From NCBI RefSeq assembly GCF_039528175.1, contig NZ_BAAALH010000001.1, positions 1,240,001 through 1,304,000 on the forward strand: DNA of 64,000 nt, read 5' to 3'. Below, piece after piece: positions 8,281 to 15,945 of the stretch. A model generated the notes under the pieces. That model saw only the letters and a list, made by a program, of their open reading frames with translations. It made no database searches and was not told the DNA's origin. The DNA comes from Citricoccus alkalitolerans. Lineage in GTDB: Bacteria > Actinomycetota > Actinomycetes > Actinomycetales > Micrococcaceae. Every line of letters starts with the position of its first letter. Within the stretch, counting starts at the first letter, position 1. Both the position numbers and the translations under genes were made by a program.

Positions 8281-9825
8281 TCAGGGAAGGATCTCTCTCA
8301 CCCGCCAGCCTGCCGTGGTCCGCTGCAGGTGGACGGTGAATCGTTCCACGGTGGGCGCAGGGGATTCTGCCACGGTGTCCCCGCTGGCCGTCACCGTGCG
8401 ATAGGGACTGATGGTCAGTTCGACCGGGACAGTGGCTGTCGAGGCATCGGCCAGTTCGATCGCGCCGGTGACGGTGGTCTTCAGGCCCAAGCCCTCGAAT
8501 CTCAGGCCCTGCGCCTCCAACTGCGCCTGCAGGCCCACATCCTCAGCGAAGGCGGGTGAGTCCGGCAGGCTGTACACCGCTACGTGCCGGCGGTCCAGGG
8601 ACGTGAGCGCCTCGGTGCGAGCCTCCCCCAGAGACTCCGCCGCATCGGAAACGTGTTCCATGCCGAGTCCGGTCGTCGCTTCCGGCTCCGGGGAAGCGGA
8701 CTCGGTCTCCGCTATGGCCGCGGCACTAGCAGGCACGGGAGCGGTAGAGCCGGCCCGGGGCGAGGGGTCCGGCCCCGGGGCCGACTCGGGGGCAGCCAGG
8801 TACAGGCCGGCCGTCACCGCCACGGCGAGGGCGGCGGCCGCTCCCCCGCCCAGCATCCATCCGCGCCGGACCGACCGACCGCATCGTCCGCGCTGACCCT
8901 TCTGACCGTGCGGCCCGCGCCGGGTGCCCCGTCGACGAACTCTGAGTCCGCCGTCGGCTGCTCCAGGGTCCCGACGGCGGGTGGGCAGCTCCATCGCCAC
9001 GTCCGGGCCGGCTGCGGGGTACAGGTCCACGGGGACCGGGGTGGTCCATCGGTAGCAGGCCATCGCGAACCGCTCGGCGGTGGGGCGACGCTCAGGGTCC
9101 TCTTCCAAGCCGGCTTCCAGAAGCTCGACCACGTCCAGGGGGATGTCCGGCACGATCAGGGGCAGTGGAGCCCGGGATGAGGTGGGGGCCGGCGCACGTC
9201 CCGTGAGTGCGAACCATCCCACGGCAGCCAGCGAGTACACGTCGGCGGCGGGGTTCAGCCCGGGGCTGTCTCCGCCCGGATGCCCGGCGACGCCCTCCCG
9301 GTCGAGTTCAGGGGCGGAGAATCCCGGCGTCCCCAGGCGGCGGCCGGGACCACCCAAGAGTCGCGAGGAGCCCAGGTCGGAGACGGCCGGCCGGCCCATG
9401 ACCGTGAAGAGGATGTTGCCCGGGGATACGTCACCGTGGACCACACCGTGCTCGTGCAGGGCCTGCAGCGCTTGGGCGACCGGCACCAGCACCGTGACGA
9501 CCTGGCCCAGAGGCAGCGGCCCGGCCGCGCGGACCAGAGTGCCCAGCGAGCCTCCGGGATGATATTCACTGAGCAGGCCCGGACCGCGGTCGGTGGACAC
9601 CACACCGAGGGGACGCACCACGTGGTCATGCTCCAACTCGCCCACGGCCATCATCTCGATATCCAGCAGTTCGGCCGCCGCCTCGACCCGGTGGTCCGGG
9701 ACCTTCAATGCCGCTTCAGACCCCTCCCCGTCGGCCACCAGCCAGACGGTCGAGCTGCCTCCACGCCCCAATTCACGCCGGACCTCCCAACCGGGCACCT
9801 GGGGCCACGGTGTCGACGAGTCCAT
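8281..9825 (-). CDS. Serine/threonine protein kinase, single-pass membrane type, atypical catalytic loop
   Basis: A 514-residue kinase with a cytoplasmic catalytic domain (about 12-260), one membrane segment (about 323-345) and an extracytoplasmic domain (about 400-514) with no PASTA repeats. The glycine-rich loop is LGRGGSSTVW and the ATP-binding lysine is Lys41. The catalytic loop reads HGDVSPGN (Asp132, Asn137) instead of HRDxKxxN, and the metal-binding loop is DLG (Asp150) instead of DFG. The essential Lys, Asp, Asn and Asp are present, so activity is possible, but it is not an RD kinase. ATG at 9825 has GGAG upstream. The extracellular part may sense a ligand; none can be named. It is divergent from lipB. 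Confidence 0.85.
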   Translation of the reverse strand: MDSSTPWPQVPGWEVRRELGRGGSSTVWLVADGEGSEAALKVPDHRVEAAAELLDIEMMAVGELEHDHVVRPLGVVSTDRGPGLLSEYHPGGSLGTLVRAAGPLPLGQVVTVLVPVAQALQALHEHGVVHGDVSPGNILFTVMGRPAVSDLGSSRLLGGPGRRLGTPGFSAPELDREGVAGHPGGDSPGLNPAADVYSLAAVGWFALTGRAPAPTSSRAPLPLIVPDIPLDVVELLEAGLEEDPERRPTAERFAMACYRWTTPVPVDLYPAAGPDVAMELPTRRRDPGAADGGLRVRRRGTRRGPHGQKGQRGRCGRSVRRGWMLGGGAAAALAVAVTAGLYLAAPESAPGPDPSPRAGSTAPVPASAAAIAETESASPEPEATTGLGMEHVSDAAESLGEARTEALTSLDRRHVAVYSLPDSPAFAEDVGLQAQLEAQGLRFEGLGLKTTVTGAIELADASTATVPVELTISPYRTVTASGDTVAESPAPTVERFTVHLQRTTAGWRVREILP

Positions 9826-9898
9826 CGGGTCTCCTTCCGGTCAGCACACGTCATCCTGCGTCATCCATCCTGCCGGTCACCCATCACCTCTGCAGGGG

Positions 9899-9907
9899 TT
9901 ATCCACA
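9899..9907 (+). promoter_or_regulatory. Perfect DnaA-box match upstream of lipB
   Basis: TTATCCACA matches the consensus DnaA box and ends 17 nt before the presumed lipB -10 hexamer, so it overlaps the -35 position. Only one box is visible. Whether DnaA binds here is inference. Confidence 0.4.
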
Positions 9908-9924
9908 GCCTGCGGGGCCGGGGC

Positions 9925-9930
9925 TAGAGT
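9925..9930 (+). promoter_or_regulatory. lipB leaderless promoter -10 (TAGAGT)
   Basis: TAGAGT is followed by exactly 6 nt and then ATG at 9937, placing the transcription start on the A of the start codon. The intervening GGAGG would be only 1 nt from that ATG, but is well placed for an in-frame GTG at 9943. Confidence 0.5.
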
Positions 9931-9936
9931 GGAGGC

Positions 9937-10689
9937 ATGCCCGTGACGACCATGCCTCCGTTCCGCGTCCTGGGGCTCTCCCCGGACACCGTCGACTACC
10001 TCTCGGCGTGGGAGCTCCAGCAGCAGCTGCACGCCGAGGTGGTCGCAGGATCCTCGAGTGGCTCCGTCCTGTTCCTGGAGCACACTGCGGTCTACACCGC
10101 CGGCAAGCGCACCGAGCCCCAGGACCTCCCGGACGACGGCTCACCGGTGGTAAACGTGGACCGCGGCGGCAAGCTGACCTGGCACGGTCCGGGGCAGCTG
10201 GTCTGCTATCCGGTGGTGCGCCTGGTAGACCCGGCCGCCGTCAAGGACTATGTCTGGTTCCTCGAGGAGGCCATCATCCGCACCCTGACCGGATATGGCC
10301 TGTCGGGTGAGCGGGTGGACGGCCGCTCCGGCGTGTGGATTCTCGGCGGTACAGACGGGAACGGCCAGCTCCGGCCGGACCGCAAGATCGCCGCCGTCGG
10401 CCTCCGGGTCAACCATGGTGTCTCCATGCATGGGTTCGCACTGAACTGCAGCAACTCCCTGGAGCCCTACGAGCACATCGTCGCGTGCGGCATCTCCGAT
10501 GCCGGCTCCACCACCATCTCGGTCGAGACCGGCCGGACCATCACCCCGACGGACGTTTTGGCAACGGTCCAGGAACACCTTGCCGAGCTGGCACCGGGCC
10601 ATATCGCCCCCGTATCCCACGACCTGCCGTCCGAAACCGCGGACGGCAACGCAACGACGAAAACCCTTGTGGAAGGAACTCCTCAGTGA
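9937..10689 (+). CDS. lipB: Lipoyl(octanoyl) transferase
   Basis: Moves octanoate from acyl carrier protein to the lipoyl-lysine of E2 and GcvH proteins, the first step of lipoate synthesis. The signature VDRGGKLTWHGPGQLVCYP is present, together with the catalytic lysine in DRKIAAVGLR and the catalytic cysteine in HIVACGI. The protein is 250 residues with a Thr/Glu-rich tail. Possible starts are ATG 9937 (fits a leaderless transcript), GTG 9943 (GGAGG at 9931-9935, 7 nt away) and ATG 9952. Its stop overlaps the lipA start by 3 nt. It works with lipA and supplies the E2 encoded at 5937. Confidence 0.94.
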   Translation: MPVTTMPPFRVLGLSPDTVDYLSAWELQQQLHAEVVAGSSSGSVLFLEHTAVYTAGKRTEPQDLPDDGSPVVNVDRGGKLTWHGPGQLVCYPVVRLVDPAAVKDYVWFLEEAIIRTLTGYGLSGERVDGRSGVWILGGTDGNGQLRPDRKIAAVGLRVNHGVSMHGFALNCSNSLEPYEHIVACGISDAGSTTISVETGRTITPTDVLATVQEHLAELAPGHIAPVSHDLPSETADGNATTKTLVEGTPQ

Positions 10690-11690
10690 GCGCATCCCCC
10701 GACGGCCGCCGCCTCCTGCGCGTGGAAGCACGCAACGCCGAGGTCCCCGTGGAACGCAAACCGGATTGGATCAAGGCCAAGGTCGAGATCGGTCCCGAGT
10801 ACATCGACCTCAAGAACAAGGTGAAGTCCTCCGGACTGCACACCGTGTGCGAGGAGGCCGGCTGCCCCAACATCTTCGAGTGCTGGGAGGACCGTGAGGC
10901 GACGTTCCTGATCGGCGGCGACACCTGCACCCGCCGCTGTGGTTTCTGCGACATCGCCACCGGCAAGCCCGAACCGCTGGACCTCGACGAACCGCGTCGT
11001 GTGGCCGAGAACATCCGCGAGATGAACCTGCGCTACACCACCGTCACGGGGGTGGCACGGGACGACCAGAAGGACGGTGCCGCCTGGCTGTACGCAGAGA
11101 CGATCCGCAAGGTGCACGAGCTGAACCCCAACACCGGCATCGAGATCCTGCCCCCTGACTTCGGGGCCGACCCGGACCTCGTCCAGGTGGTCTTCGATGC
11201 GCGTCCGGAGGTTTTCGCCCACAACCTGGAGACCGTGCCGCGGATCTTCAAGGCCATCCGCCCAGCCTTCACCTACGAGAAGTCCCTGCGGGTGCTGTCC
11301 ATGGCCAAGGCCGACGGCCTGCTGACCAAGTCCAACCTGATCCTGGGCATGGGCGAGGAGGACCACGAGATCGAGCAGGCCCTCGTGGATCTGCACGAGG
11401 CCGGCTGCGACATCATCACGGTGACCCAGTACGTCCGCCCCTCGAAGCTGCACCATCCGATCGACCGGTGGGTCAAACCGGATGAGTTCGTGCATTGGTC
11501 CGAACGTGCCGACGAGATCGGTTTCGCCGGTGTCATGGCCGGCCCCCTGGTCCGCTCGTCCTACCGCGCCGGCCGCCTGTACGCCACGGCCATGCGCAAG
11601 CTGGGCCGTGAGATGCCGTCGAACCTGTCCCACATCGAGGAGTCGGGTTCGACGCGCCAGGAGGCAGCGTCGCTGCTCGCGGGCCGGTAG
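10686..11690 (+). CDS. lipA: Lipoyl synthase (radical SAM)
   Basis: Inserts two sulfur atoms into protein-bound octanoyl groups. The auxiliary cluster cysteines are Cys55, Cys60 and Cys66 in CEEAGCPNIFEC; the radical SAM cluster cysteines are Cys81, Cys85 and Cys88 in CTRRCGFC. The conserved C-terminal SSYRAG segment is also present. GTG at 10686 overlaps the lipB stop in a GTGA arrangement, indicating translational coupling; an upstream AAGGA is present. The open frame continues upstream inside lipB, but that part is a shadow. Length is 334 residues, normal. Confidence 0.96.
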   Translation: MSASPDGRRLLRVEARNAEVPVERKPDWIKAKVEIGPEYIDLKNKVKSSGLHTVCEEAGCPNIFECWEDREATFLIGGDTCTRRCGFCDIATGKPEPLDLDEPRRVAENIREMNLRYTTVTGVARDDQKDGAAWLYAETIRKVHELNPNTGIEILPPDFGADPDLVQVVFDARPEVFAHNLETVPRIFKAIRPAFTYEKSLRVLSMAKADGLLTKSNLILGMGEEDHEIEQALVDLHEAGCDIITVTQYVRPSKLHHPIDRWVKPDEFVHWSERADEIGFAGVMAGPLVRSSYRAGRLYATAMRKLGREMPSNLSHIEESGSTRQEAASLLAGR

Positions 11691-11702
11691 ACTGGGGCCA
11701 CT

Positions 11703-12527
11703 ATGGCCAAGAGCACTGATTCCGCAGCATCCTCCTCCCAGTCGACCCGCGAAAGCCTGAGGGCGGTCAAGGCCGCCCAGAAGGAACGTCGCCAACAGGA
11801 GAAGATCCGGGCCAAGGGGAACAAGGCCGAGACCAAGGCACGCAAGAAGGCCACGAAGAAGCCGGGGATCTTCAAGCAGCTCCGCGAGGTCTTCTCCATG
11901 ACCCGGGCGCACGACCCCAAGGTCGTGCTGTGGATGGCACTCGCCTTCGTCGGCGCCCTGGTCGTCGGCCTGGTCGTCGGCCTGCTGCTGAACAACTGGA
12001 TCACCTGGCTGCTCATCGCGATCCCATTCGGCCTGCTGGCCGCCGTGATCATCATGAATCGGATGGCTGAACGTGCAGCCTTCGCCCGGATCGACGGACG
12101 CCCCGGAGCGGCCGGTGCAGCGCTGTCGACACTGCGCCGCGGCTGGATCGTCCCGGAGCAGCCGGTGGCGGTCAGCCCGAAGACCCAGGATGCGGTCTTC
12201 CGTGCCGTGGGCCGGCCCGGCGTCGTCCTCATCACCGAGGGGCCGACCAACCGTGTCCGCCCGCTGGTGGAGAAGGAACGCAAGAACATGCAGCGCTTCC
12301 TGCCGAACGTCCCGATCCAGGTACTCGCCACCGGACACGGTGCCGACCAGGTGGAACTCCACGACCTGTCCAAGACGCTCAAGCGGATGAAGAAGACGTT
12401 GACCAAGCAGGAGGTCCAGGCGGTCGACAAGCGACTGAACTCCCTGGGTTCCACCAAGATGCCTATCCCTAAGGGGATCGATCCCTACCGCGCTCGCCCG
12501 GACCGCAAGGCCATGCGAGGCCGGTAG
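11703..12527 (+). CDS. DUF4191 membrane protein
   Basis: A 274-residue protein of the actinobacterial DUF4191 family, regularly found directly after lipA; its function is unknown. The N terminus is very basic (Lys/Arg-rich, residues 15-55), followed by two adjacent membrane segments (about 75-120) and a soluble C-terminal domain containing GRPGVVLITEGP. It starts 12 nt after lipA. A -10-like TAGACT at 11688-11693 overlaps the lipA stop and lies 9 nt from the ATG, so it may have its own short-leader promoter as well as lipA read-through. No catalytic motif is visible. Confidence 0.85.
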   Translation: MAKSTDSAASSSQSTRESLRAVKAAQKERRQQEKIRAKGNKAETKARKKATKKPGIFKQLREVFSMTRAHDPKVVLWMALAFVGALVVGLVVGLLLNNWITWLLIAIPFGLLAAVIIMNRMAERAAFARIDGRPGAAGAALSTLRRGWIVPEQPVAVSPKTQDAVFRAVGRPGVVLITEGPTNRVRPLVEKERKNMQRFLPNVPIQVLATGHGADQVELHDLSKTLKRMKKTLTKQEVQAVDKRLNSLGSTKMPIPKGIDPYRARPDRKAMRGR

Positions 12528-12577
12528 CCGGCAACCGCCCCGGAGGGGTCTGCTAGCGAGGTCCGCGGCGGCCGAAC

Positions 12578-13111
12578 CTACATCCTGATCTCGACGGTGC
12601 CGGCCAGCCGGTCATGGAGTCCGCGTCCGTCAGGGTCAATCAGAGCCGGCGGCACCACCAGGCACAGGAGCACGGTGCGCAGGGTCACCCGAAACAGGTT
12701 GGCCATGGCGCCACCCAGGCGGACCACCTGGATCCGGGCCACTCGTTTGCCGACCGTGGTACCGAACAGGCTCAGCATCAGCACGTGCATCAGGGCGAAG
12801 ATCCCGTGCGTCACCAGCGGATTCCCCTCAAACCACACGCTGGAGACGATCATGGCGATGAACCAGTCGATGAGAAGTGCCAGGATGCGCCGGCCCCATC
12901 CGGCCATCGACGTGGGGCCGTCCTGGGCCAGGCCCAGCCGTTCACCGGGCCAGCGTCCCTGGGTATTCGGGCGTGCTGTGCCGCCCACCCAGCCGGCCAT
13001 GTCCCGCCGGGTTACCAGGGGTTCGTCTGGATGCCGGCCGGAGTCGCGTCGCCGGGATCCGGCCGCAGGATCGTCGCCGGAGGATGGGGGTATCTGGGGG
13101 GTTCGTGCCAC
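12578..13111 (-). CDS. RDD family membrane protein
   Basis: A 177-residue RDD-domain protein. A hydrophilic Pro/Arg-rich N terminus (about 1-70) precedes the RDD module: GRRILALLIDWFIAMIVS with the Arg-Asp pair, a middle membrane segment around HGIFALMHVLML, GTTVGKRVARIQVV, and a third segment around TVLLCLVVPPALID, ending with GLHDRLAGT. RDD proteins are membrane proteins mostly of unknown role; a few behave as ion exchangers. The start is GTG 13111, exactly 6 nt from a TAGAGT -10, consistent with leaderless expression. It is convergent with the DUF4191 gene and divergent from glnA. Confidence 0.85.
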   Translation of the reverse strand: MARTPQIPPSSGDDPAAGSRRRDSGRHPDEPLVTRRDMAGWVGGTARPNTQGRWPGERLGLAQDGPTSMAGWGRRILALLIDWFIAMIVSSVWFEGNPLVTHGIFALMHVLMLSLFGTTVGKRVARIQVVRLGGAMANLFRVTLRTVLLCLVVPPALIDPDGRGLHDRLAGTVEIRM

Positions 13112-13117
13112 CGCTCC

Positions 13118-13123
13118 ACTCTA
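13118..13123 (-). promoter_or_regulatory. RDD gene leaderless promoter -10 (TAGAGT)
   Basis: On the minus strand TAGAGT is followed by GGAGCG and then the GTG start at 13111. The 6-nt spacing puts the transcription start on the start codon. Confidence 0.5.
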
Positions 13124-13220
13124 CCGATGAGTGAGCCCATCGGCGTTCCGGCCGACCGGCGGGAGCCTCATCGAAGGACCTGCCGTCCCGGCGCTCCGGC
13201 GAGAGGTGGACAGCTTCCGC

Positions 13221-13274
13221 GTTACACGCCGGAAACACATCCGACACGATCGGGTTACGGCATCCCGATAAGGT
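13221..13274 (+). promoter_or_regulatory. GlnR-type operator and promoter of glnA
   Basis: Four 5-nt half-sites lie in perfect 11-bp phase: GTTAC (13221), GAAAC (13232), GACAC (13243) and GTTAC (13254), each separated by 6 nt. The actinobacterial GlnR consensus is GTnAC-n6-GAAAC repeated, so the first pair is a perfect match and the second a degenerate one. A -10-like TAAGGT follows at 13269-13274, so the operator occupies the usual activator position. GlnR activation of glnA under nitrogen limitation is known in Streptomyces and Mycobacterium; it is inferred here. Confidence 0.65.
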
Positions 13275-13308
13275 GGAGGCACTAGCCGAACCCCGAGGAG
13301 CACACCAG

Positions 13309-14733
13309 ATGTTCACCACCGCCCAGGAAGTCCTGCAGTTCATCCAGGACGAAGACGTCGTATTCGTGGACGTCCGTTTCACCGATCTGCCAGGCGTCCA
13401 ACAGCACTTCAACCTCCCCGCGAAGGCGGTGGACGAGGACTTCTTCGTGAATGGCCAGCTGTTTGACGGTTCCTCGATCCGCGGCTTCCAGGGTATTGCC
13501 GAATCCGACATGCAGTTGATCCCGGATGTGGCCACCGCGTACCTCGATCCCTTCCGCGTGGAGAAGACTCTCGTGATGAGCTTCTCGATCGTCAACCCGC
13601 GGACCGGCGAGCCCTACCACCGCGATCCCCGCGGCGTCGCGCAGAAGGCGGAGGAGTACTTGGCGTCCACCGGCATCGCAGACACCGCCAACTTCGCCTC
13701 TGAGGCCGAGTTCTTCATCTTCGAGGACGTCCGCTACCAGTCCACGCCGAATCACAGCTTCTACTCTGTCGACTCAGACGAGGCTTGGTGGAACAGCGGC
13801 CGCCAGGAGGAGGGCGGCAACCTCGGCCACAAGACCCCGGTCAAGGGCGGCTATTTCCCCGTCTCCCCCGTGGACAAGCAGGCCGACCTACGGGACGCGA
13901 TCTGTGTGGCCCTGGACGAGGTCGGCCTTGAGGTTGAACGCTCCCACCACGAGGTCGGCGCCGCCGGCCAGGCTGAGATCAACTACAAGTTCAACACGCT
14001 GACTCACGCCGCCGATGACCTGATGAAGTTCAAGTATGTGGTGAAGAACACCGCGGACGCCTTCGGTAAGACCGCCACATTCATGCCGAAGCCGGTCTTC
14101 GGTGACAACGGCTCCGGCATGCACTGCCACCAGTCGCTGTGGAACGCCGGTGAACCGCTGTTCTACGACGAGAAGGGCTACGCCAACCTTTCGGACACCG
14201 CCCGCTGGTACATCGGCGGACTGCTCAAGCACGCGTCCGCGATCCTGGCCTTCACCAATCCCACGGTGAACTCATACCGCCGCCTCGTGAAGGGCTTCGA
14301 GGCTCCGATCAACATGGTGTACTCGCAAGGCAACCGATCCGCCGCCATCCGCATCCCGATCACCGGATCCAACCCCAAGGCAAAGCGCCTGGAGTTCCGC
14401 GCCCCAGACCCCTCCGGCAACCCCTACCTGGCCTTCGCCGCGCAGCTGATGGCTGGCCTGGACGGGATCCGCAACCGGATCGAACCGGCCGATCCGATCG
14501 ACAAGGATCTCTACGAGCTGCCCGCCGAGGAGGCCGCTACCATCCAGAAGGCGCCCGCGTCCTTGGAGGAGGCCCTGCGCGCGCTCGAGGAGGACCACGA
14601 GTTCCTGCTGGCCGGCGACGTCTTCACCGAGGACCTCATCCAGGCCTGGGTCGAGTACAAGCGTGAGAACGAGATCCTTCCGCTCTCCATTCGCCCGAAC
14701 CCCTACGAGTTCGAGCTCTACTACGGCGTGTGA
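13309..14733 (+). CDS. glnA: Glutamine synthetase type I-beta
   Basis: Makes glutamine from glutamate, ammonia and ATP; cytosolic dodecamer. Family signatures include FDGSSIRGFQGIAESDM, the active-site region NYKFNTLTHAADDLMKFKYV, MPKPVFGDNGSGMHCHQSLW and NRSAAIRIP. The adenylylation site is Tyr402 in KDLYELPAEE, which makes it the target of the GlnE encoded nearby. The ATG at 13309 with GAGGAG upstream gives 474 residues, the usual length; the open frame extends 12 codons further into the leader. It is preceded by a GlnR-like operator and followed by a hairpin interrupted by an assembly gap. Confidence 0.97.
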   Translation: MFTTAQEVLQFIQDEDVVFVDVRFTDLPGVQQHFNLPAKAVDEDFFVNGQLFDGSSIRGFQGIAESDMQLIPDVATAYLDPFRVEKTLVMSFSIVNPRTGEPYHRDPRGVAQKAEEYLASTGIADTANFASEAEFFIFEDVRYQSTPNHSFYSVDSDEAWWNSGRQEEGGNLGHKTPVKGGYFPVSPVDKQADLRDAICVALDEVGLEVERSHHEVGAAGQAEINYKFNTLTHAADDLMKFKYVVKNTADAFGKTATFMPKPVFGDNGSGMHCHQSLWNAGEPLFYDEKGYANLSDTARWYIGGLLKHASAILAFTNPTVNSYRRLVKGFEAPINMVYSQGNRSAAIRIPITGSNPKAKRLEFRAPDPSGNPYLAFAAQLMAGLDGIRNRIEPADPIDKDLYELPAEEAATIQKAPASLEEALRALEEDHEFLLAGDVFTEDLIQAWVEYKRENEILPLSIRPNPYEFELYYGV

Positions 14734-14784
14734 CGGTCACCGGCCCCAAGGCCGCTGACCCCGTGCCTGACTGACGGCATTCCC

Positions 14785-14863
14785 GACGGCGGCGCCTTCN
14801 NNNNNNNNNNNNNNNNNNNNNNNNNNNNNNNNNNNNNNNNNNNNNNNNNAAGGCGCCGTCGTC
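14785..14863 (+). terminator. glnA terminator hairpin with its loop lost in a gap
   Basis: GACGGCGGCGCCTT (14785-14798) and AAGGCGCCGTCGTC (14850-14863) are complementary over 14 positions with one G-U pair. The run of N lies exactly between the arms. It is about 50 nt after the glnA stop. Confidence 0.6.
14800..14849. other. Assembly gap (50 N)
   Basis: Unknown bases inside the glnA terminator hairpin. The strong flanking stem probably blocked sequencing or assembly, so the true loop length may differ from the N count. Confidence 0.95.
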
Positions 14864-14961
14864 GTTGGTAGGCAACTATGCCGACCGGTGGCGGCCGACG
14901 GGAATAGAACCGCACACGGCACCGCTGTGTCTGGAGGAAGAACCCCCGTGAAAGGTGCCTT

Positions 14962-15945
14962 GTGAGCTATCCCCTGTCCATCCTTGACCTGTCCACCGTC
15001 CTGCCCGGACAACCCGTCGCAGAGGCCGTGGCCGCGAGCGTCGAGTTGGCACAGAAGGCAGAGGAGCAAGGGTTCCACCGGATCTGGTTCGCGGAGCACC
15101 ACAATTTCCCCTCCATCGCATCCTCCGCGACCTCGGTGCTTCTGGCCCATGTGGCGGCCCACACCACCAGGATCCGGCTGGGCTCGGGCGGCATCATGCT
15201 CCCCAACCACTCACCGCTGGTGATCGCCGAGCAGTTCGGCACCCTCGCGGAGATCCATCCCGGCCGGATCGACCTCGGGCTGGGGCGTGCCCCGGGCACG
15301 GACCAGCGCACCATGATGGCCTTGCGCCGCGATCCCTCGGCGGCTGACACCTTCCCCCGGGACATCAAGGAACTGCAGGGCTATCTCCGCGGAGAGTCAC
15401 TCATCCCCGGCGTGGACGCCTTTCCCGGGCACGGGACGAATGTACCGCTCTATATCCTGGGGTCCTCCCAGTACGGTGCACAGCTCGCGGCGGCGCTGGG
15501 ACTGGGCTACTCCTTCGCCTCACACTTCGCCCCACAGATGCTGGAACACGCGGCCACGATCTACCGCGACCGATTCGAGCCCTCCGAGAGCATCCCCGAA
15601 CCGCACTTCATCGCAGCCCTCAACGTCATCGCCGCGGACACCGAGGCCGAGGCGCACGCCCAGCTCGAGATCGCCCATCGTCACCGTATCCGCCAGATGC
15701 TCGGCCGCGGCCGTGACCTGAGTGAGGATGAGGTCACCATGCTCCTGCACTCCGCCGGCGGCGAACAGGTGCTCTCCATGATGAAGTACTCCGCGGTGGG
15801 CACGATCGAGACCGTCAAGGCCTACCTGGATGAGTTCCGTGAGCGGGTCCAGGCCGATGAGCTGATCATCACCAATGCCGCCCCTGATCTGGCCGCACGG
15901 CACCGCACCCTCGAGTTGCTGGGCGAGCACGTCATCGGGCGCTAG
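14962..15945 (+). CDS. LLM-class flavin-dependent oxidoreductase
   Basis: A 327-residue luciferase-like monooxygenase (TIM barrel). Visible family features are SILDLSTVLPGQ at the N terminus, WFAEHHNFPSIASSATSVLL, TTRIRLGSGGIMLPNHSPL and GRIDLGLGRAPGTDQ, which place it among the MsnO8-type or alkanal-monooxygenase-like group that uses reduced FMN or F420. The substrate cannot be told. The GTG at 14962 has AAAGG upstream. The gene is convergent with glnE and shares its last bases with it: CTAG at 15942-15945 supplies TAG stops on both strands. Confidence 0.88.
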   Translation: MSYPLSILDLSTVLPGQPVAEAVAASVELAQKAEEQGFHRIWFAEHHNFPSIASSATSVLLAHVAAHTTRIRLGSGGIMLPNHSPLVIAEQFGTLAEIHPGRIDLGLGRAPGTDQRTMMALRRDPSAADTFPRDIKELQGYLRGESLIPGVDAFPGHGTNVPLYILGSSQYGAQLAAALGLGYSFASHFAPQMLEHAATIYRDRFEPSESIPEPHFIAALNVIAADTEAEAHAQLEIAHRHRIRQMLGRGRDLSEDEVTMLLHSAGGEQVLSMMKYSAVGTIETVKAYLDEFRERVQADELIITNAAPDLAARHRTLELLGEHVIGR

